A stretch of DNA of 64,000 nt from Nocardioides okcheonensis (GTDB taxonomy: Bacteria > Actinomycetota > Actinomycetes > Propionibacteriales > Nocardioidaceae), in contig NZ_CP087710.1 of NCBI RefSeq assembly GCF_020991065.1, forward strand, positions 1,922,001 to 1,986,000. The letters run 5' to 3'. Shown in pieces: positions 1 through 7,696 of the stretch. Positions within the stretch are counted from its first letter, which is position 1; each line of letters starts with the position of its first letter. The translations under genes were made by a program, and so were the position numbers. The notes beneath the pieces were generated by a model. It had not been told where the DNA came from, searched no databases, and saw nothing but the letters and a program-made list of their open reading frames with translations.

Positions 1-2
1 TC

Positions 3-1028
3 GCCGAGCGCGCCACCCCGCGGCTCGAGCACCCCGACCGGCTGCACCAGGAGCTGCTGCGCAACACCGTCGAGGTGGTGACCGGGATCTGCCACACCGT
101 CGGGGAGGCGGTCGAGGACCTCACCGGCACGCTCGGCGTGGTGATGGACGCCGCCGACGAGCTCGGCGTCGACCTGATGGGGGCCGGGGCGCACCCCTTC
201 GCGGACTGGTCGCACCAGCAGCTCACCGACGGGCACCGCTACGAGGAGCTGATCAACCGCACCCAGTGGTGGGGCCGACAGATGCTGATCTGGGGCGTCC
301 ACGTCCACGTCGGCATGCCCGAGCGCGACCGGGTGATGCCGGTGCTGTCGTCCCTGCTCACGACGTACCCGCACCTGCTCGCCCTGTCCGCCAGCTCGCC
401 GTTCTGGGCCGGCCAGGACACCGGCTACGCGTCGAACCGGGCGCTGATGTTCCAGCAGCTGCCGACCGCCGGGCTGCCGTTCACCTTCGACTCCTGGGCC
501 GACTTCGAGCGCTGCATCGACGACCAGACCACCACCGGGATCATCGACTCGATGGCCGACGTGCGCTGGGACGTACGCCCCGCGCCGCACCTCGGCACCC
601 TCGAGCACCGGGTCTGCGACGGCGTCTCCGACGTCCGCGAGCTGGCCGCGCTGGTCGCGCTCGTGCACTGCCTCGTCGTCGACCTCGACGACCGCCTCGT
701 CGCCGGCGAGCGGCTGCCCACGCTCCCGCCCTGGCAGGTGCAGGAGAACAAGTGGCGCGCCGCGCGCTACGGCCTCGACGCGATCGTCATCCTCGACGAC
801 CGCAACCGCGAGCGCCTGGTCACCGAGGACCTCGACGACCTGCTTGAGCGGCTCACACCGGTCGCGCGCCGGCTGGGCTGCGACGACGAGCTGCGTGCGG
901 TGGCCGACATCCCCGCCCGCGGGTCGTCGGCCGACCGCCAGCGTCGCGTCGCCGCCGCACACCGCGGCGACCTGGTCTCGGTGGTCGACTCGATCGTCGG
1001 CGAGCTGCGGACCACGCTGGGGCGTTGA
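3..1028 (+). CDS. YbdK-family carboxylate-amine ligase (glutamate-cysteine ligase-like), 5' end missing
   Basis: The gene is open from the first complete codon of the window, so its N-terminus lies upstream; about 341 residues are visible and the family is usually 360-380. The reading contains the family signatures GAHPFADW and HVHVGMPERD, followed by the R-x-A-PH-GTLEHR segment of the GCS2 fold. Family members form gamma-glutamyl amide bonds from glutamate and an amine using ATP in the cytoplasm; the physiological substrate of actinobacterial YbdK proteins is uncertain, because mycothiol rather than glutathione is their main thiol. The downstream WS/DGAT gene starts about 100 bp later on the same strand. 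Family assignment is secure; substrate is inference. Confidence 0.88.
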   Translation, partial: AERATPRLEHPDRLHQELLRNTVEVVTGICHTVGEAVEDLTGTLGVVMDAADELGVDLMGAGAHPFADWSHQQLTDGHRYEELINRTQWWGRQMLIWGVHVHVGMPERDRVMPVLSSLLTTYPHLLALSASSPFWAGQDTGYASNRALMFQQLPTAGLPFTFDSWADFERCIDDQTTTGIIDSMADVRWDVRPAPHLGTLEHRVCDGVSDVRELAALVALVHCLVVDLDDRLVAGERLPTLPPWQVQENKWRAARYGLDAIVILDDRNRERLVTEDLDDLLERLTPVARRLGCDDELRAVADIPARGSSADRQRRVAAAHRGDLVSVVDSIVGELRTTLGR

Positions 1029-1130
1029 CCTCCGCCCGGCCACGGGCCGGGGTTGTGGCGCTCGTCCCGGGGCGAGAGGATGCGCGGACGCACGCGCCGC
1101 CGGGGGCGGGGCGGACACGGAGGAGAAGCA

Positions 1131-2534
1131 GTGGTCAACCCGATCGACCCGACGGCCACCGGCTTCCTGCTCGCCGAGAACCGCAACATGCCCATGCACG
1201 TCGGCGGCCTCCAGCTGTTCGAGAAGCCCGAGGGCGCGGGGCGCGGCTACGTCCGCGAGATGTACGAGCAGATGCGCGACGTCGACGAGATCGCCCCGCT
1301 CTTCCTCAAGCACCCGCACCGCTCCGCGCGCACCGCCGGGCAGCTCGTGTGGCGGCCCGACGAGCAGTTCGACATCGAGCACCACGTGCGGCATAGCGCC
1401 CTGCCCAAGCCTGGCCGGATCCGCGAGCTGCTCGAGCTGTGCTCGCGGCTGCACAGCACCCGGCTCGCGTGGGAGCGCCCGCTGTGGGAGGCGACCATCA
1501 TCGAGGGCCTGCGCGACGGCCGGGTCGCGATGTACACCAAGACCCACCACGCCCTCGTCGACGGCGTCTCCGCGATGCGGCTGCTGGCGAGCGTGCTGTC
1601 CACCGACCCCGACGAGCGCGACATGCCCGCCCCGTGGGCGATGCGCCCCGGCGCCCCGCGGCCGGCCGCGGACGGCGCCTCGCCCCCGTCCCTCGGCGAC
1701 GTGTCGGCGCAGACCGTGCGGGCCGCGCTGGCGATCGCGTCCGAGGCCGCGGGCATGCCGGGGGCGCTGGTCCGCACCCTCAACCGCAGCGTCCGCAACG
1801 AGACCTCGGCACTGTCGCTCTACGCCCCGCGCACGATCCTCAACCAGAACATCACCGGCTCGCGCCGCTTCGCCGCCCAGGACTGGCCGATCGAGCGGCT
1901 CCGCGCGGTCGGCAAGGCCAGCGGCACCACGATCAACGACGTGGTGCTCGCCATGGTCAGCGGCGCGATCCGGGCGTACCTCCTCGAGCTCGACGCGCTC
2001 CCGGACACCACGCTCGTGTCGATGGTGCCGGTCGGGCTGAAGGCCAAGGAGTCGCAGCTCGCGTCGTCCGACGGCGGCAACGCGGTCGGGTCGGTGATGG
2101 TGCAGCTCGGCACCCACCTCCCCGACCCCGCCGACCGGCTCGCCGCGATCCACCGCTCGATGGTCGACGGCAAGCAGGGCCTGTCGTCGATGACGCCGAC
2201 GCAGATCCTCGCGATGAGCGCCCTCGGGCAGGCGCCGGCGATCCTCGGCCCGGCGCTGCGGATGAGCGGCATCGTGCGCCCGCCCTACAACCTGATCGTC
2301 AGCAACGTCCCCGGCCCCCGCACCACGCACTACTGGAACGGCGCCCGGCTCGTCGGGACCTACCCGCTGTCGATCCCGATCAACGGGATGGCGCTCAACA
2401 TCACCTGCACGTCCTACGACGGCAAGCTGTGCTTCGGGCTGACCGGCTGCCGTCGCACCGTCCCCCGCCTCCAGCTGATGCTCGGTCACCTCGACGCCGA
2501 GCTGAGGGCCCTCGAGCGGGCCGCCGGCGTCTGA
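1131..2534 (+). CDS. WS/DGAT family O-acyltransferase (wax ester synthase/diacylglycerol acyltransferase)
   Basis: 467 aa from a GTG start chosen because GGAGG sits 7 nt upstream (1119-1123) and the protein then begins VNPIDPTATG, the usual N-terminus of this family; longer in-frame starts add an Arg-rich tail that is not typical. The acyltransferase motif HHxxxDG is at residues 139-145 (HHALVDG), and the conserved NDVVLA and SNVPGP segments appear in the C-terminal half. The family esterifies acyl-CoA to long-chain alcohols or diacylglycerol at the membrane or lipid-droplet surface to make storage lipid. Length is normal. The fatty-alcohol or DAG preference cannot be read from sequence. Confidence 0.93.
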   Translation: MVNPIDPTATGFLLAENRNMPMHVGGLQLFEKPEGAGRGYVREMYEQMRDVDEIAPLFLKHPHRSARTAGQLVWRPDEQFDIEHHVRHSALPKPGRIRELLELCSRLHSTRLAWERPLWEATIIEGLRDGRVAMYTKTHHALVDGVSAMRLLASVLSTDPDERDMPAPWAMRPGAPRPAADGASPPSLGDVSAQTVRAALAIASEAAGMPGALVRTLNRSVRNETSALSLYAPRTILNQNITGSRRFAAQDWPIERLRAVGKASGTTINDVVLAMVSGAIRAYLLELDALPDTTLVSMVPVGLKAKESQLASSDGGNAVGSVMVQLGTHLPDPADRLAAIHRSMVDGKQGLSSMTPTQILAMSALGQAPAILGPALRMSGIVRPPYNLIVSNVPGPRTTHYWNGARLVGTYPLSIPINGMALNITCTSYDGKLCFGLTGCRRTVPRLQLMLGHLDAELRALERAAGV

Positions 2535-2591
2535 CCCAGCGACGCCCTCGCACCCTCGCTGGTCGAGGCGGGAGGAGCGCCAGCGCACCTC

Positions 2592-2690
2592 GCTGGTTGA
2601 GGTGCGAGGAGCGCCAGCGACGAGCCTCGAAACCTGCGAGCGTGCACCTCGGGCATGGTTTCGAGGCTCGCTTCGCTCGCACCTCAACCA
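2592..2690. repeat. Inverted pair of dispersed GGTTGAGG...CGAAACC elements
   Basis: Two copies of a short element face each other. The left copy (2592-2634) starts GCTGGTTGAGGTGCGAGG and ends CCTCGAAACC; the right copy (2657-2690) is its near reverse complement, starting GGTTTCGAGGCTCG and ending CACCTCAACCA. Each copy can itself fold because its ends contain GAGG/CCTC. Related copies are at 3084-3120, 51275-51309 and 51741-51778. The pair lies just after the WS/DGAT stop and could act as a bidirectional terminator. The right copy overlaps the stop codon of the GIY-YIG gene. Confidence 0.8.
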
Positions 2691-3013
2691 TCGAGTGGCG
2701 GAGGACCCTGCGGGTTGCTCGGGCGCGGCTTGCCGCCGCGTCGCGAGGCCAGCTCGGGCAGGGCCTCGTAGTCCCCGCGGATGAGGGCCTCACGCTTGCG
2801 ACGGCTCCAGCCCTGGATCTGCTTCTCGAGGGAGAAAGCGATGCCGACGTTCTCCACCTCCTCCTGCCACACGAGCGTGACGGGGCGCCGCGAGCGGGTG
2901 TAGGCGCATCCGTCTCGGTCCGAGTTGTGCTGGAACATCCGCAGCTCGAGGCTGCGGGTGCTGCCGACGTAGTAGGACCCGTCTGCGCAGCGAAGCAGGT
3001 AGACGAAGGGCAT
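2684..3013 (-). CDS. GIY-YIG nuclease domain protein
   Basis: 109 aa from the ATG giving MPFVYLLRCADGSYYVGST; an upstream in-frame start would add six residues. The GIY-YIG core reads VYLLRCADGSYYVGST with R at the usual following position (ELRMFQHN) and the conserved Glu in FSLEKQIQGWSRRKREALI, the pattern of small stand-alone UvrC-N-like (UPF0213/YhbQ-type) nucleases. The last residues (PSNPQGPPPLDG) are low-complexity and the stop codon is supplied by a dispersed repeat, so the C-terminus was probably shaped by repeat insertion. The gene is flanked on both sides by copies of that repeat. Function in the cell is unknown; small relatives have been proposed to act on DNA. Confidence 0.85.
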   Translation of the reverse strand: MPFVYLLRCADGSYYVGSTRSLELRMFQHNSDRDGCAYTRSRRPVTLVWQEEVENVGIAFSLEKQIQGWSRRKREALIRGDYEALPELASRRGGKPRPSNPQGPPPLDG

Positions 3014-3083
3014 GGGAGTGATCGTCGCCACCGGCGAGCGTCCTCGCGAGGGGGTGGCGGCGATCTGTGGAGGACACGCGGAC

Positions 3084-3214
3084 GTGGTTTCGAGGCTCGC
3101 TGCGCTCGCACCTCAACCACCGAGGAATGCCGCTCGCACCTCAACCTCCGAGGAATGCCGCTCGCACCTCAACCTCCAAGGGAGGGCGGTTCGCACCTCA
3201 ACCTCCGAGGGGTG
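3084..3214. repeat. Dispersed element copy followed by a 28-bp tandem repeat (about 4 units)
   Basis: A copy of the dispersed element (3084-3120, GTGGTTTCGAGGCTCG...CTCAACCAC) runs straight into a tandem array whose units share TCGCACCTCAACC. The shared block recurs at 3106, 3134, 3162 and 3191, that is every 28, 28 and 29 bp. Unit ends vary (CGAGGAATGC, CGAGGAATGC, CAAGGGAGGG, CGAGGGGTGA). The array lies between the convergent 5' side of the GIY-YIG gene and the 3' end of the methyltransferase gene. The units look like serial amplification of the element's right end. There are no unique spacers, so it is not a CRISPR array. Confidence 0.85.
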
Positions 3215-3220
3215 AGGCGG

Positions 3221-4447
3221 TCAGTCGAGGACGTCGAGCCCGCCGCCGACCTGCTCGGCGACCGCCGCGAGCCGGGCGCGGGTGATGTCGGCGACCGTGG
3301 GGAGCCCGGCGAGCCGGGCGTTGGAGCCCTCGCGGGTCGGCTCGGCGGAGTTGATGCTCACGCAGCGGCGGCGGCCGCCGTCGGCGCGGTTGGCGAGAGC
3401 GACGGCGTGACCGGTGGTCCCGCTGCCGGCGAACGGGTCGAGCACCAGCACGTCGTCGGGCACGGTCTCCAGGATCCGCCGCACCAGCCCGGTGGGCTTG
3501 GGCGACTCGAAGACGTGGCCGACGAGCGCCTTGAGCTCGGCGACCGCGGTGTCGGTCGACCCGATCTCCTCCGCCAGCCAGATGGTGCGCAGCTTCTTGC
3601 GGCGCCCGCCCTCGCGGTGCAGCCAGTCGCGCTGGAAGATGTCGGCGCGCTCGCCCCCGCGCCCGCGGATCACCCGGCACTCGAGGTCGTCGGGCCGCTC
3701 GTCGACCCGCGGGCGCGACCACCGCCACACCGCGGGCCGCCCGTCGCCGAAGACCGGGGTCAGCTCGCGGCTGCCCTCGAACGCCGCGGTCGCGACGCGG
3801 CCGGTGACCGGGTCGCCGTGCAGCGGGTAGTGCAGCGTCGGGGCGGTCAGCGGGTTGAACTTCTTGTTGGTGTTGCGCAGCGGGAGGTAGCGGAAGCGGC
3901 GTCCGTCGGCCGACGTGTGCGGGAAGTCGGCCTCGTCGACCGAGCCGCTCGAGCTCCCGTCGACCACGCACCGGGCGAGGTCGCGCGCGTACGCCAGGAC
4001 GTACTCGTGGCTGGTCGCGAACCCGCGCCCGAGCTGGCGGCCCTTGGGGTTGAGGTTGACCACCACCTGGGCCAGGAAGTTCGCCTCACCGAAGACCTCG
4101 TCCATCAGCAGGCGCAGGTGCGCGGCCTCGTTGTCGTCGATGCTGACGAAGACCGCGCCGTGCGGGGCCAGCACCTCGCGCACCGCCTCGAGCCGTGGAC
4201 GCATCATCGCGGTCCACGCGGCGTGGCGGCGGGCGTACGGGTCGGCGTGCGGGGAGTCGCGGACCGTGTCGCGGAAGCGGTCGGCGTAGGCGAAGTCGTT
4301 GCCGGTGTTGTAGGGCGGGTCGGTGTAGACGAGGTCCACCGAGCCCGGCTCGAGGCGCGGCAGCACGTCGAGGTTGTCGCCCGTGACGACCGTGTTCCAC
4401 ACGTCGCCGGGTCGGACCGGGTCGGGCGGGGTCGGCGCGTCGGGCAC
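3221..4447 (-). CDS. Site-specific DNA methyltransferase, beta class (orphan)
   Basis: 408 aa. DPPYNTGN (catalytic motif IV) is at residues 43-50 and the SAM-binding DPFAGSGTTGHAV is near residue 340, so motif IV precedes motif I: the order of beta-class amino-methyltransferases such as type III Mod subunits and CcrM-like enzymes. It transfers a methyl group to the exocyclic amine of adenine or cytosine in a specific site. No restriction endonuclease gene is adjacent, so it is either regulatory or separated from its partner. The GTG start lies 7 nt after a TAGGCT hexamer, consistent with a leaderless transcript. The neighbouring exported glycosidase gene is divergent. Target sequence unknown. 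Confidence 0.9.
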   Translation of the reverse strand: MPDAPTPPDPVRPGDVWNTVVTGDNLDVLPRLEPGSVDLVYTDPPYNTGNDFAYADRFRDTVRDSPHADPYARRHAAWTAMMRPRLEAVREVLAPHGAVFVSIDDNEAAHLRLLMDEVFGEANFLAQVVVNLNPKGRQLGRGFATSHEYVLAYARDLARCVVDGSSSGSVDEADFPHTSADGRRFRYLPLRNTNKKFNPLTAPTLHYPLHGDPVTGRVATAAFEGSRELTPVFGDGRPAVWRWSRPRVDERPDDLECRVIRGRGGERADIFQRDWLHREGGRRKKLRTIWLAEEIGSTDTAVAELKALVGHVFESPKPTGLVRRILETVPDDVLVLDPFAGSGTTGHAVALANRADGGRRRCVSINSAEPTREGSNARLAGLPTVADITRARLAAVAEQVGGGLDVLD

Positions 4448-4454
4448 GTCCGGC

Positions 4455-4460
4455 AGCCTA
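4455..4460 (-). promoter_or_regulatory. Leaderless-type -10 (TAGGCT) for the DNA methyltransferase
   Basis: On the minus strand TAGGCT is followed by exactly 7 nt and then the GTG start. TANNNT about 7 nt before the transcription start is the common actinobacterial sigma-A -10, so the transcript would begin at or next to the start codon. No Shine-Dalgarno sequence is present. Confidence 0.55.
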
Positions 4461-4537
4461 GGGCGTCCCGGGCGCCCGGACGGATGCCTCGTCCCAATAT
4501 TCCCACCAGTACCACACCGTCCTTTACTCTGGAGCGC

Positions 4538-5932
4538 GTGCCTGTCTTCTCGCGCCGCCCCGTCCTCACTCCGCCGACCCGCAGCCGCCTACTGACGGCC
4601 GCCACCGCCGGCGTCCTCCTGGCCGGCCTCGGCGTCGCCCCGTCGATGGCCGACGACCGCGACGGAGCGCCCTCCACGCAGGCCCGCGACGGCCTCACGA
4701 GCGGCGGCACCAGCGGCTACCGCGGGCGCAACCAGACCTCCGACGGCAAGCCCGGCACGCTGGTCGGCCCTCCGGTCAACCTGCGCGGCAAGGCGGCCCG
4801 GGTGGCCAACGACGTGAGCTACGAGATCGCGCCCGGCATCACGGTGCGCGAGTGGGACCAGGTCGACGGCCGCCAGCCCGTCGGCCAGGTCCGGATGAAC
4901 CTGGTCAGCGTCAGCCTCGACGCGCCCAACGTGACCTTCGGGTCGCTCTCCCCCACCTACGTCACCAGCCGCAAGAAGGTGAGCGAGTTCGGCGCCTGGA
5001 ACGGCGCCCTCGCCGCGGTCAACGGCGACTTCTTCGACATCGGCCGCACCGACGCGCCGCTGGGCATCACCGTCGACCGCGACCGCGGGACGCTCGGCGG
5101 CTCCCGCGACGGCTGGATCCCGGGCGTGAACTCGACGCTGTGGTTCGACGCGGACGGCCCCCACATCAGCCCGCTGAGCCTGCAGTACCAGCTGCGCCAG
5201 CGGAAGGCGTGGGCGATCTCAGGCCTCAACCACCCCTCGATCACGCCGGGTGAGATCGGCGTCTACGACTCCGACTGGCACCGCACCGAGGGCTACCAGG
5301 TGACGGCCGGCAAGAAGCGGGCGCGCGAGGTGTGGCTGCGCAAGAACCGGGTGGTGTCGAACCGGCCGAAGCTGTCGAGCGGCAAGAAGATCCACAAGAA
5401 AGAGCGGGTGCTGATCGGCACCGGGCCGATGGCCGCCAAGCTCAAGAACCTGAAGAAGGGCAAGAAGCTCACCCTCGCCCAGCGCCTCGACGGCGGCAAG
5501 CCGACGCTCGCGGTCAGCGGCGACCGGCCCCTGCTCGTCAACGGCGTCCGCACCGTCATCAACAACACCATCGCCCACCCGCGCACGGCGGTCGGCATCG
5601 ACGCCGACGGCCGCAAGCTGCTGATCCTCGTGGTCGACGGCCGCTCCGCGGTGAGCCGCGGCTACACGATGGTCGAGCTCGCGGACATGATGACCGCGCT
5701 CGGTGCGGAGAACGCGATCAACTTCGACGGCGGCGGCTCCTCGGCGATGTACACCCGTGGCGCGACCGGCGCGATGGGGCTGATCAACGAGCCGTCCGAC
5801 GGCAACGAGCGCCTCGTGGCCAACGCCTTCGGGGTGTTCTACAACGGCGTGCTGCCGCCCGTCGTGCCGATCACGCCGGTGACCCCGACGCCCACCCCGA
5901 CCGTCCCGCCCACGACGCCGCCGCCGGCCTGA
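4538..5932 (+). CDS. Exported phosphodiester glycosidase (NAGPA-domain) family protein
   Basis: 464 aa from GTG with GGAG 4 nt upstream. The frame is open for kilobases upstream, but only this portion reads as protein. The N-terminus (MPVFSRR...TRSRLLTAATAGVLLAGLGVAP) is a Sec signal peptide with predicted cleavage near SMA-DD. The second half carries the phosphodiester glycosidase signatures: RTAVGID near residue 348, VDGR, and NFDGGGSSAMY around residue 400. The protein ends in a Thr/Pro-rich tail (TPTPTVPPTTPPPA). The family includes the uncovering enzyme that removes GlcNAc phosphodiesters and bacterial exopolysaccharide-associated homologues; the target here is unknown. Probably secreted or wall-associated. 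Confidence 0.87.
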   Translation: MPVFSRRPVLTPPTRSRLLTAATAGVLLAGLGVAPSMADDRDGAPSTQARDGLTSGGTSGYRGRNQTSDGKPGTLVGPPVNLRGKAARVANDVSYEIAPGITVREWDQVDGRQPVGQVRMNLVSVSLDAPNVTFGSLSPTYVTSRKKVSEFGAWNGALAAVNGDFFDIGRTDAPLGITVDRDRGTLGGSRDGWIPGVNSTLWFDADGPHISPLSLQYQLRQRKAWAISGLNHPSITPGEIGVYDSDWHRTEGYQVTAGKKRAREVWLRKNRVVSNRPKLSSGKKIHKKERVLIGTGPMAAKLKNLKKGKKLTLAQRLDGGKPTLAVSGDRPLLVNGVRTVINNTIAHPRTAVGIDADGRKLLILVVDGRSAVSRGYTMVELADMMTALGAENAINFDGGGSSAMYTRGATGAMGLINEPSDGNERLVANAFGVFYNGVLPPVVPITPVTPTPTPTVPPTTPPPA

Positions 5933-5957
5933 TCCCGGGGCCCGGGGACGGGCCCGC

Positions 5958-6563
5958 TCAGGCGTCGGGGACGGTGAAGACGATCACGAAGGTCATCGCC
6001 GCGAAGCACTCGATGTTGCCCTTGGGCAGCTTGGCCACCACCTGGAAGCCGGCCTCGCCGGGCTCGATCGCGACCTGCCGCGGCCGCTCGCAGCCCACGC
6101 CGGCGACCGCGCCGTAGGTCGTCGCCCCGGAGGCGGCGGCCTGCTGGTCGGCCGCCGTCTGGCTGACCACGGCGCCGAAGGCGGGGTCGAGCTGGGACAC
6201 GAAGTCGGCGCGGGCCTGGTCGGTGTCGAGCGCGAACGCCAGGTCGGAGGCCTGGCCGCCGGCGTCGGTGCCGGTGAGCAGCACGGCCTCCGTGGCGCCG
6301 GCCGACCCGCGTACGTCGATCGGCTCGGCGACCGGGGTGGCCGGCTCCGACGACGACTCGCTGGGGGTCTCGCTCGGCGTCTCGCTCGGGGTCTCGCTCG
6401 GGGACTCGCTGGTCGACGGGCTCGACGAGCCGGCCGGGTCGGTGGCGGTGTCGCCGCCGTCGTCCGAGCCGCAGCCGGCGAGGGCCGCGGTGAGGGCGAC
6501 GCCCGAGACGAGGGCGGCGAGGGTCCGGGTGCGGGCGCCCGAGCGGCGCAGTGAGGTCGTCAT
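5958..6563 (-). CDS. Putative lipoprotein with Ser/Pro/Thr-Glu repeat linker
   Basis: 201 aa. The N-terminus has a basic start, a hydrophobic stretch and the lipobox LAGC (Cys31), predicting lipidation and anchoring outside the membrane. A linker follows with four tandem copies of a Ser-Glu-Thr-Pro unit (a 12-bp repeat in the DNA at about 6357-6415). The globular part, about residues 80-201, has a conserved-looking Cys pair (VGCERP and GNIECF) and resembles no domain I can name. It is convergent with the glycosidase gene and divergent from the alarmone synthetase gene. Function not assigned. Confidence 0.75.
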   Translation of the reverse strand: MTTSLRRSGARTRTLAALVSGVALTAALAGCGSDDGGDTATDPAGSSSPSTSESPSETPSETPSETPSESSSEPATPVAEPIDVRGSAGATEAVLLTGTDAGGQASDLAFALDTDQARADFVSQLDPAFGAVVSQTAADQQAAASGATTYGAVAGVGCERPRQVAIEPGEAGFQVVAKLPKGNIECFAAMTFVIVFTVPDA

Positions 6564-6646
6564 GGTGGTCAGACGTTAGCGGCCGGCCTCAGGCTCCCCC
6601 GGCAGGCGCGTCGACGCGGCGCCCGCGACACTGGCAGGCTGGGCGC

Positions 6647-7660
6647 ATGCCCGAGACCGAGCCCGTGGCCGAGCGTGAGACCGAGCCCGTCCGCGAGGCG
6701 GTGCGCGCGTACGCCGCCCTCCAGCCGCAGCTGGTCGCGGCCACCGCGGGCTACGTCACGCTCGTGCGCACGCTCCTCGACGACGCCGGCATCGACTACC
6801 TCAGCGTCACCGGCCGCACCAAGAGCGTCGCGTCGTTCGCCGCGAAGGCCAACCGCGGCGCCGACGGGCACCCGCTCTACCCGGAGCCGCTCACCCAGAT
6901 CACCGACCAGATCGGCGTCCGGGTGATCACCTACGTGCACCACGACGTGGCCGCCGTCGCCGACCTGCTGGCCGACGAGCTCGAGATGATCGACGACCGC
7001 GACCTCGGCGCCGAGACCGCCCGCTCGGGCCGCTTCGGCTACGCCAGCCGCCACCTCCTGGTCCGGGTCCGCGAGGACGACGAGGCGCACCGCGACCTGG
7101 GCGGGCACCGCGCGAGCGTCCAGGTCCGCACCGTGCTCCAGCACGCGTGGGCCGAGTTCGAGCACGACATCCGCTACAAGGGCAACGTGCCGGAGGAGGC
7201 GGCGGCCGACCTCGACCGGCGCTTCACCCTCGCCGCCGGCCTGATCGAGCTCGCCGACCAGGAGTTCGCCACGATCCGCGAGCGGATCCAGGCGGCCGCC
7301 CCGGGCAGCCACGCGGAGCCCGAGGCCGACCACATCGTCGGCCAGGAGCTCGCCACCTTCCTGGCCGGGCACTACAGCGACGCCGGCTGGTCCCACACCG
7401 ACCACTACGACTGGATCGCCGACCTGCTCGCCCAGCTCGGCATCGACACCGTCGACGACCTCGCCGACCTGCTGACGTCGGTCGACGCCGACGCCGTGAT
7501 CCGGCGGATGGGCTACCGCTACCCCGCCGGAGCCGTGCGCCGCCTCGACGACGCGCTGCTCGCCATCTTCGGCGAGCAGTACGTCACCCTCGAGGGCAAC
7601 AGCCACCGCGTCCCCAAGCTGCGGGCCCGGCTCGAGCGGCTCTCCACCCCTGAGAACTGA
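6647..7660 (+). CDS. RelA/SpoT-domain GTP pyrophosphokinase (small alarmone synthetase-like)
   Basis: 337 aa from an ATG preceded by CAGGCT-N6, without an SD. Residues about 30-205 form the RelA_SpoT synthetase domain: VTGRTKSVASFAAK (substrate-binding basic segment), DQIGVRVI (catalytic motif), RFGYASRHLLV, and VQVRTVLQHAWAEFEHDIRYKG. There is no HD hydrolase, TGS or ACT domain, so this is not the housekeeping Rel but a synthetase-only alarmone enzyme making (p)ppGpp-type nucleotides. It carries an extra alpha-helical C-terminal region (about residues 225-337) that I cannot assign. Whether it is active, and on which nucleotide, needs biochemistry; the motifs look intact. Confidence 0.88.
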   Translation: MPETEPVAERETEPVREAVRAYAALQPQLVAATAGYVTLVRTLLDDAGIDYLSVTGRTKSVASFAAKANRGADGHPLYPEPLTQITDQIGVRVITYVHHDVAAVADLLADELEMIDDRDLGAETARSGRFGYASRHLLVRVREDDEAHRDLGGHRASVQVRTVLQHAWAEFEHDIRYKGNVPEEAAADLDRRFTLAAGLIELADQEFATIRERIQAAAPGSHAEPEADHIVGQELATFLAGHYSDAGWSHTDHYDWIADLLAQLGIDTVDDLADLLTSVDADAVIRRMGYRYPAGAVRRLDDALLAIFGEQYVTLEGNSHRVPKLRARLERLSTPEN

Positions 7661-7683
7661 GAGGCCCGCTCAGGATCGCCGCC

Positions 7684-7689
7684 TAGGGT
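7684..7689 (+). promoter_or_regulatory. Leaderless-type -10 (TAGGGT) for the ChaA-type antiporter gene
   Basis: TAGGGT is followed by 7 nt and then the ATG at 7697. No SD is visible. It lies between the alarmone synthetase stop and the antiporter start, so the antiporter probably has its own promoter rather than depending on read-through. Confidence 0.5.
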
Positions 7690-7696
7690 TGGCCCC

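Noticed and set aside
3103-3214. Possible CRISPR array (regularly spaced 28-bp units)
   Set aside because: Units are contiguous without unique spacers and derive from the dispersed element; no cas genes.
1439-4537. A very long open frame on the plus strand running into the glycosidase gene
   Set aside because: Only the part from the GTG at 4538 reads as a protein with a signal peptide; the upstream part is Arg/Pro/Ala-rich antisense or out-of-frame text over the WS/DGAT, GIY-YIG and methyltransferase genes.
6569-7606. Long minus-strand open frame opposite the alarmone synthetase gene
   Set aside because: It is the Val/Gly/Asp-rich antisense shadow typical of high-G+C genes; the plus-strand product has complete RelA/SpoT motifs.
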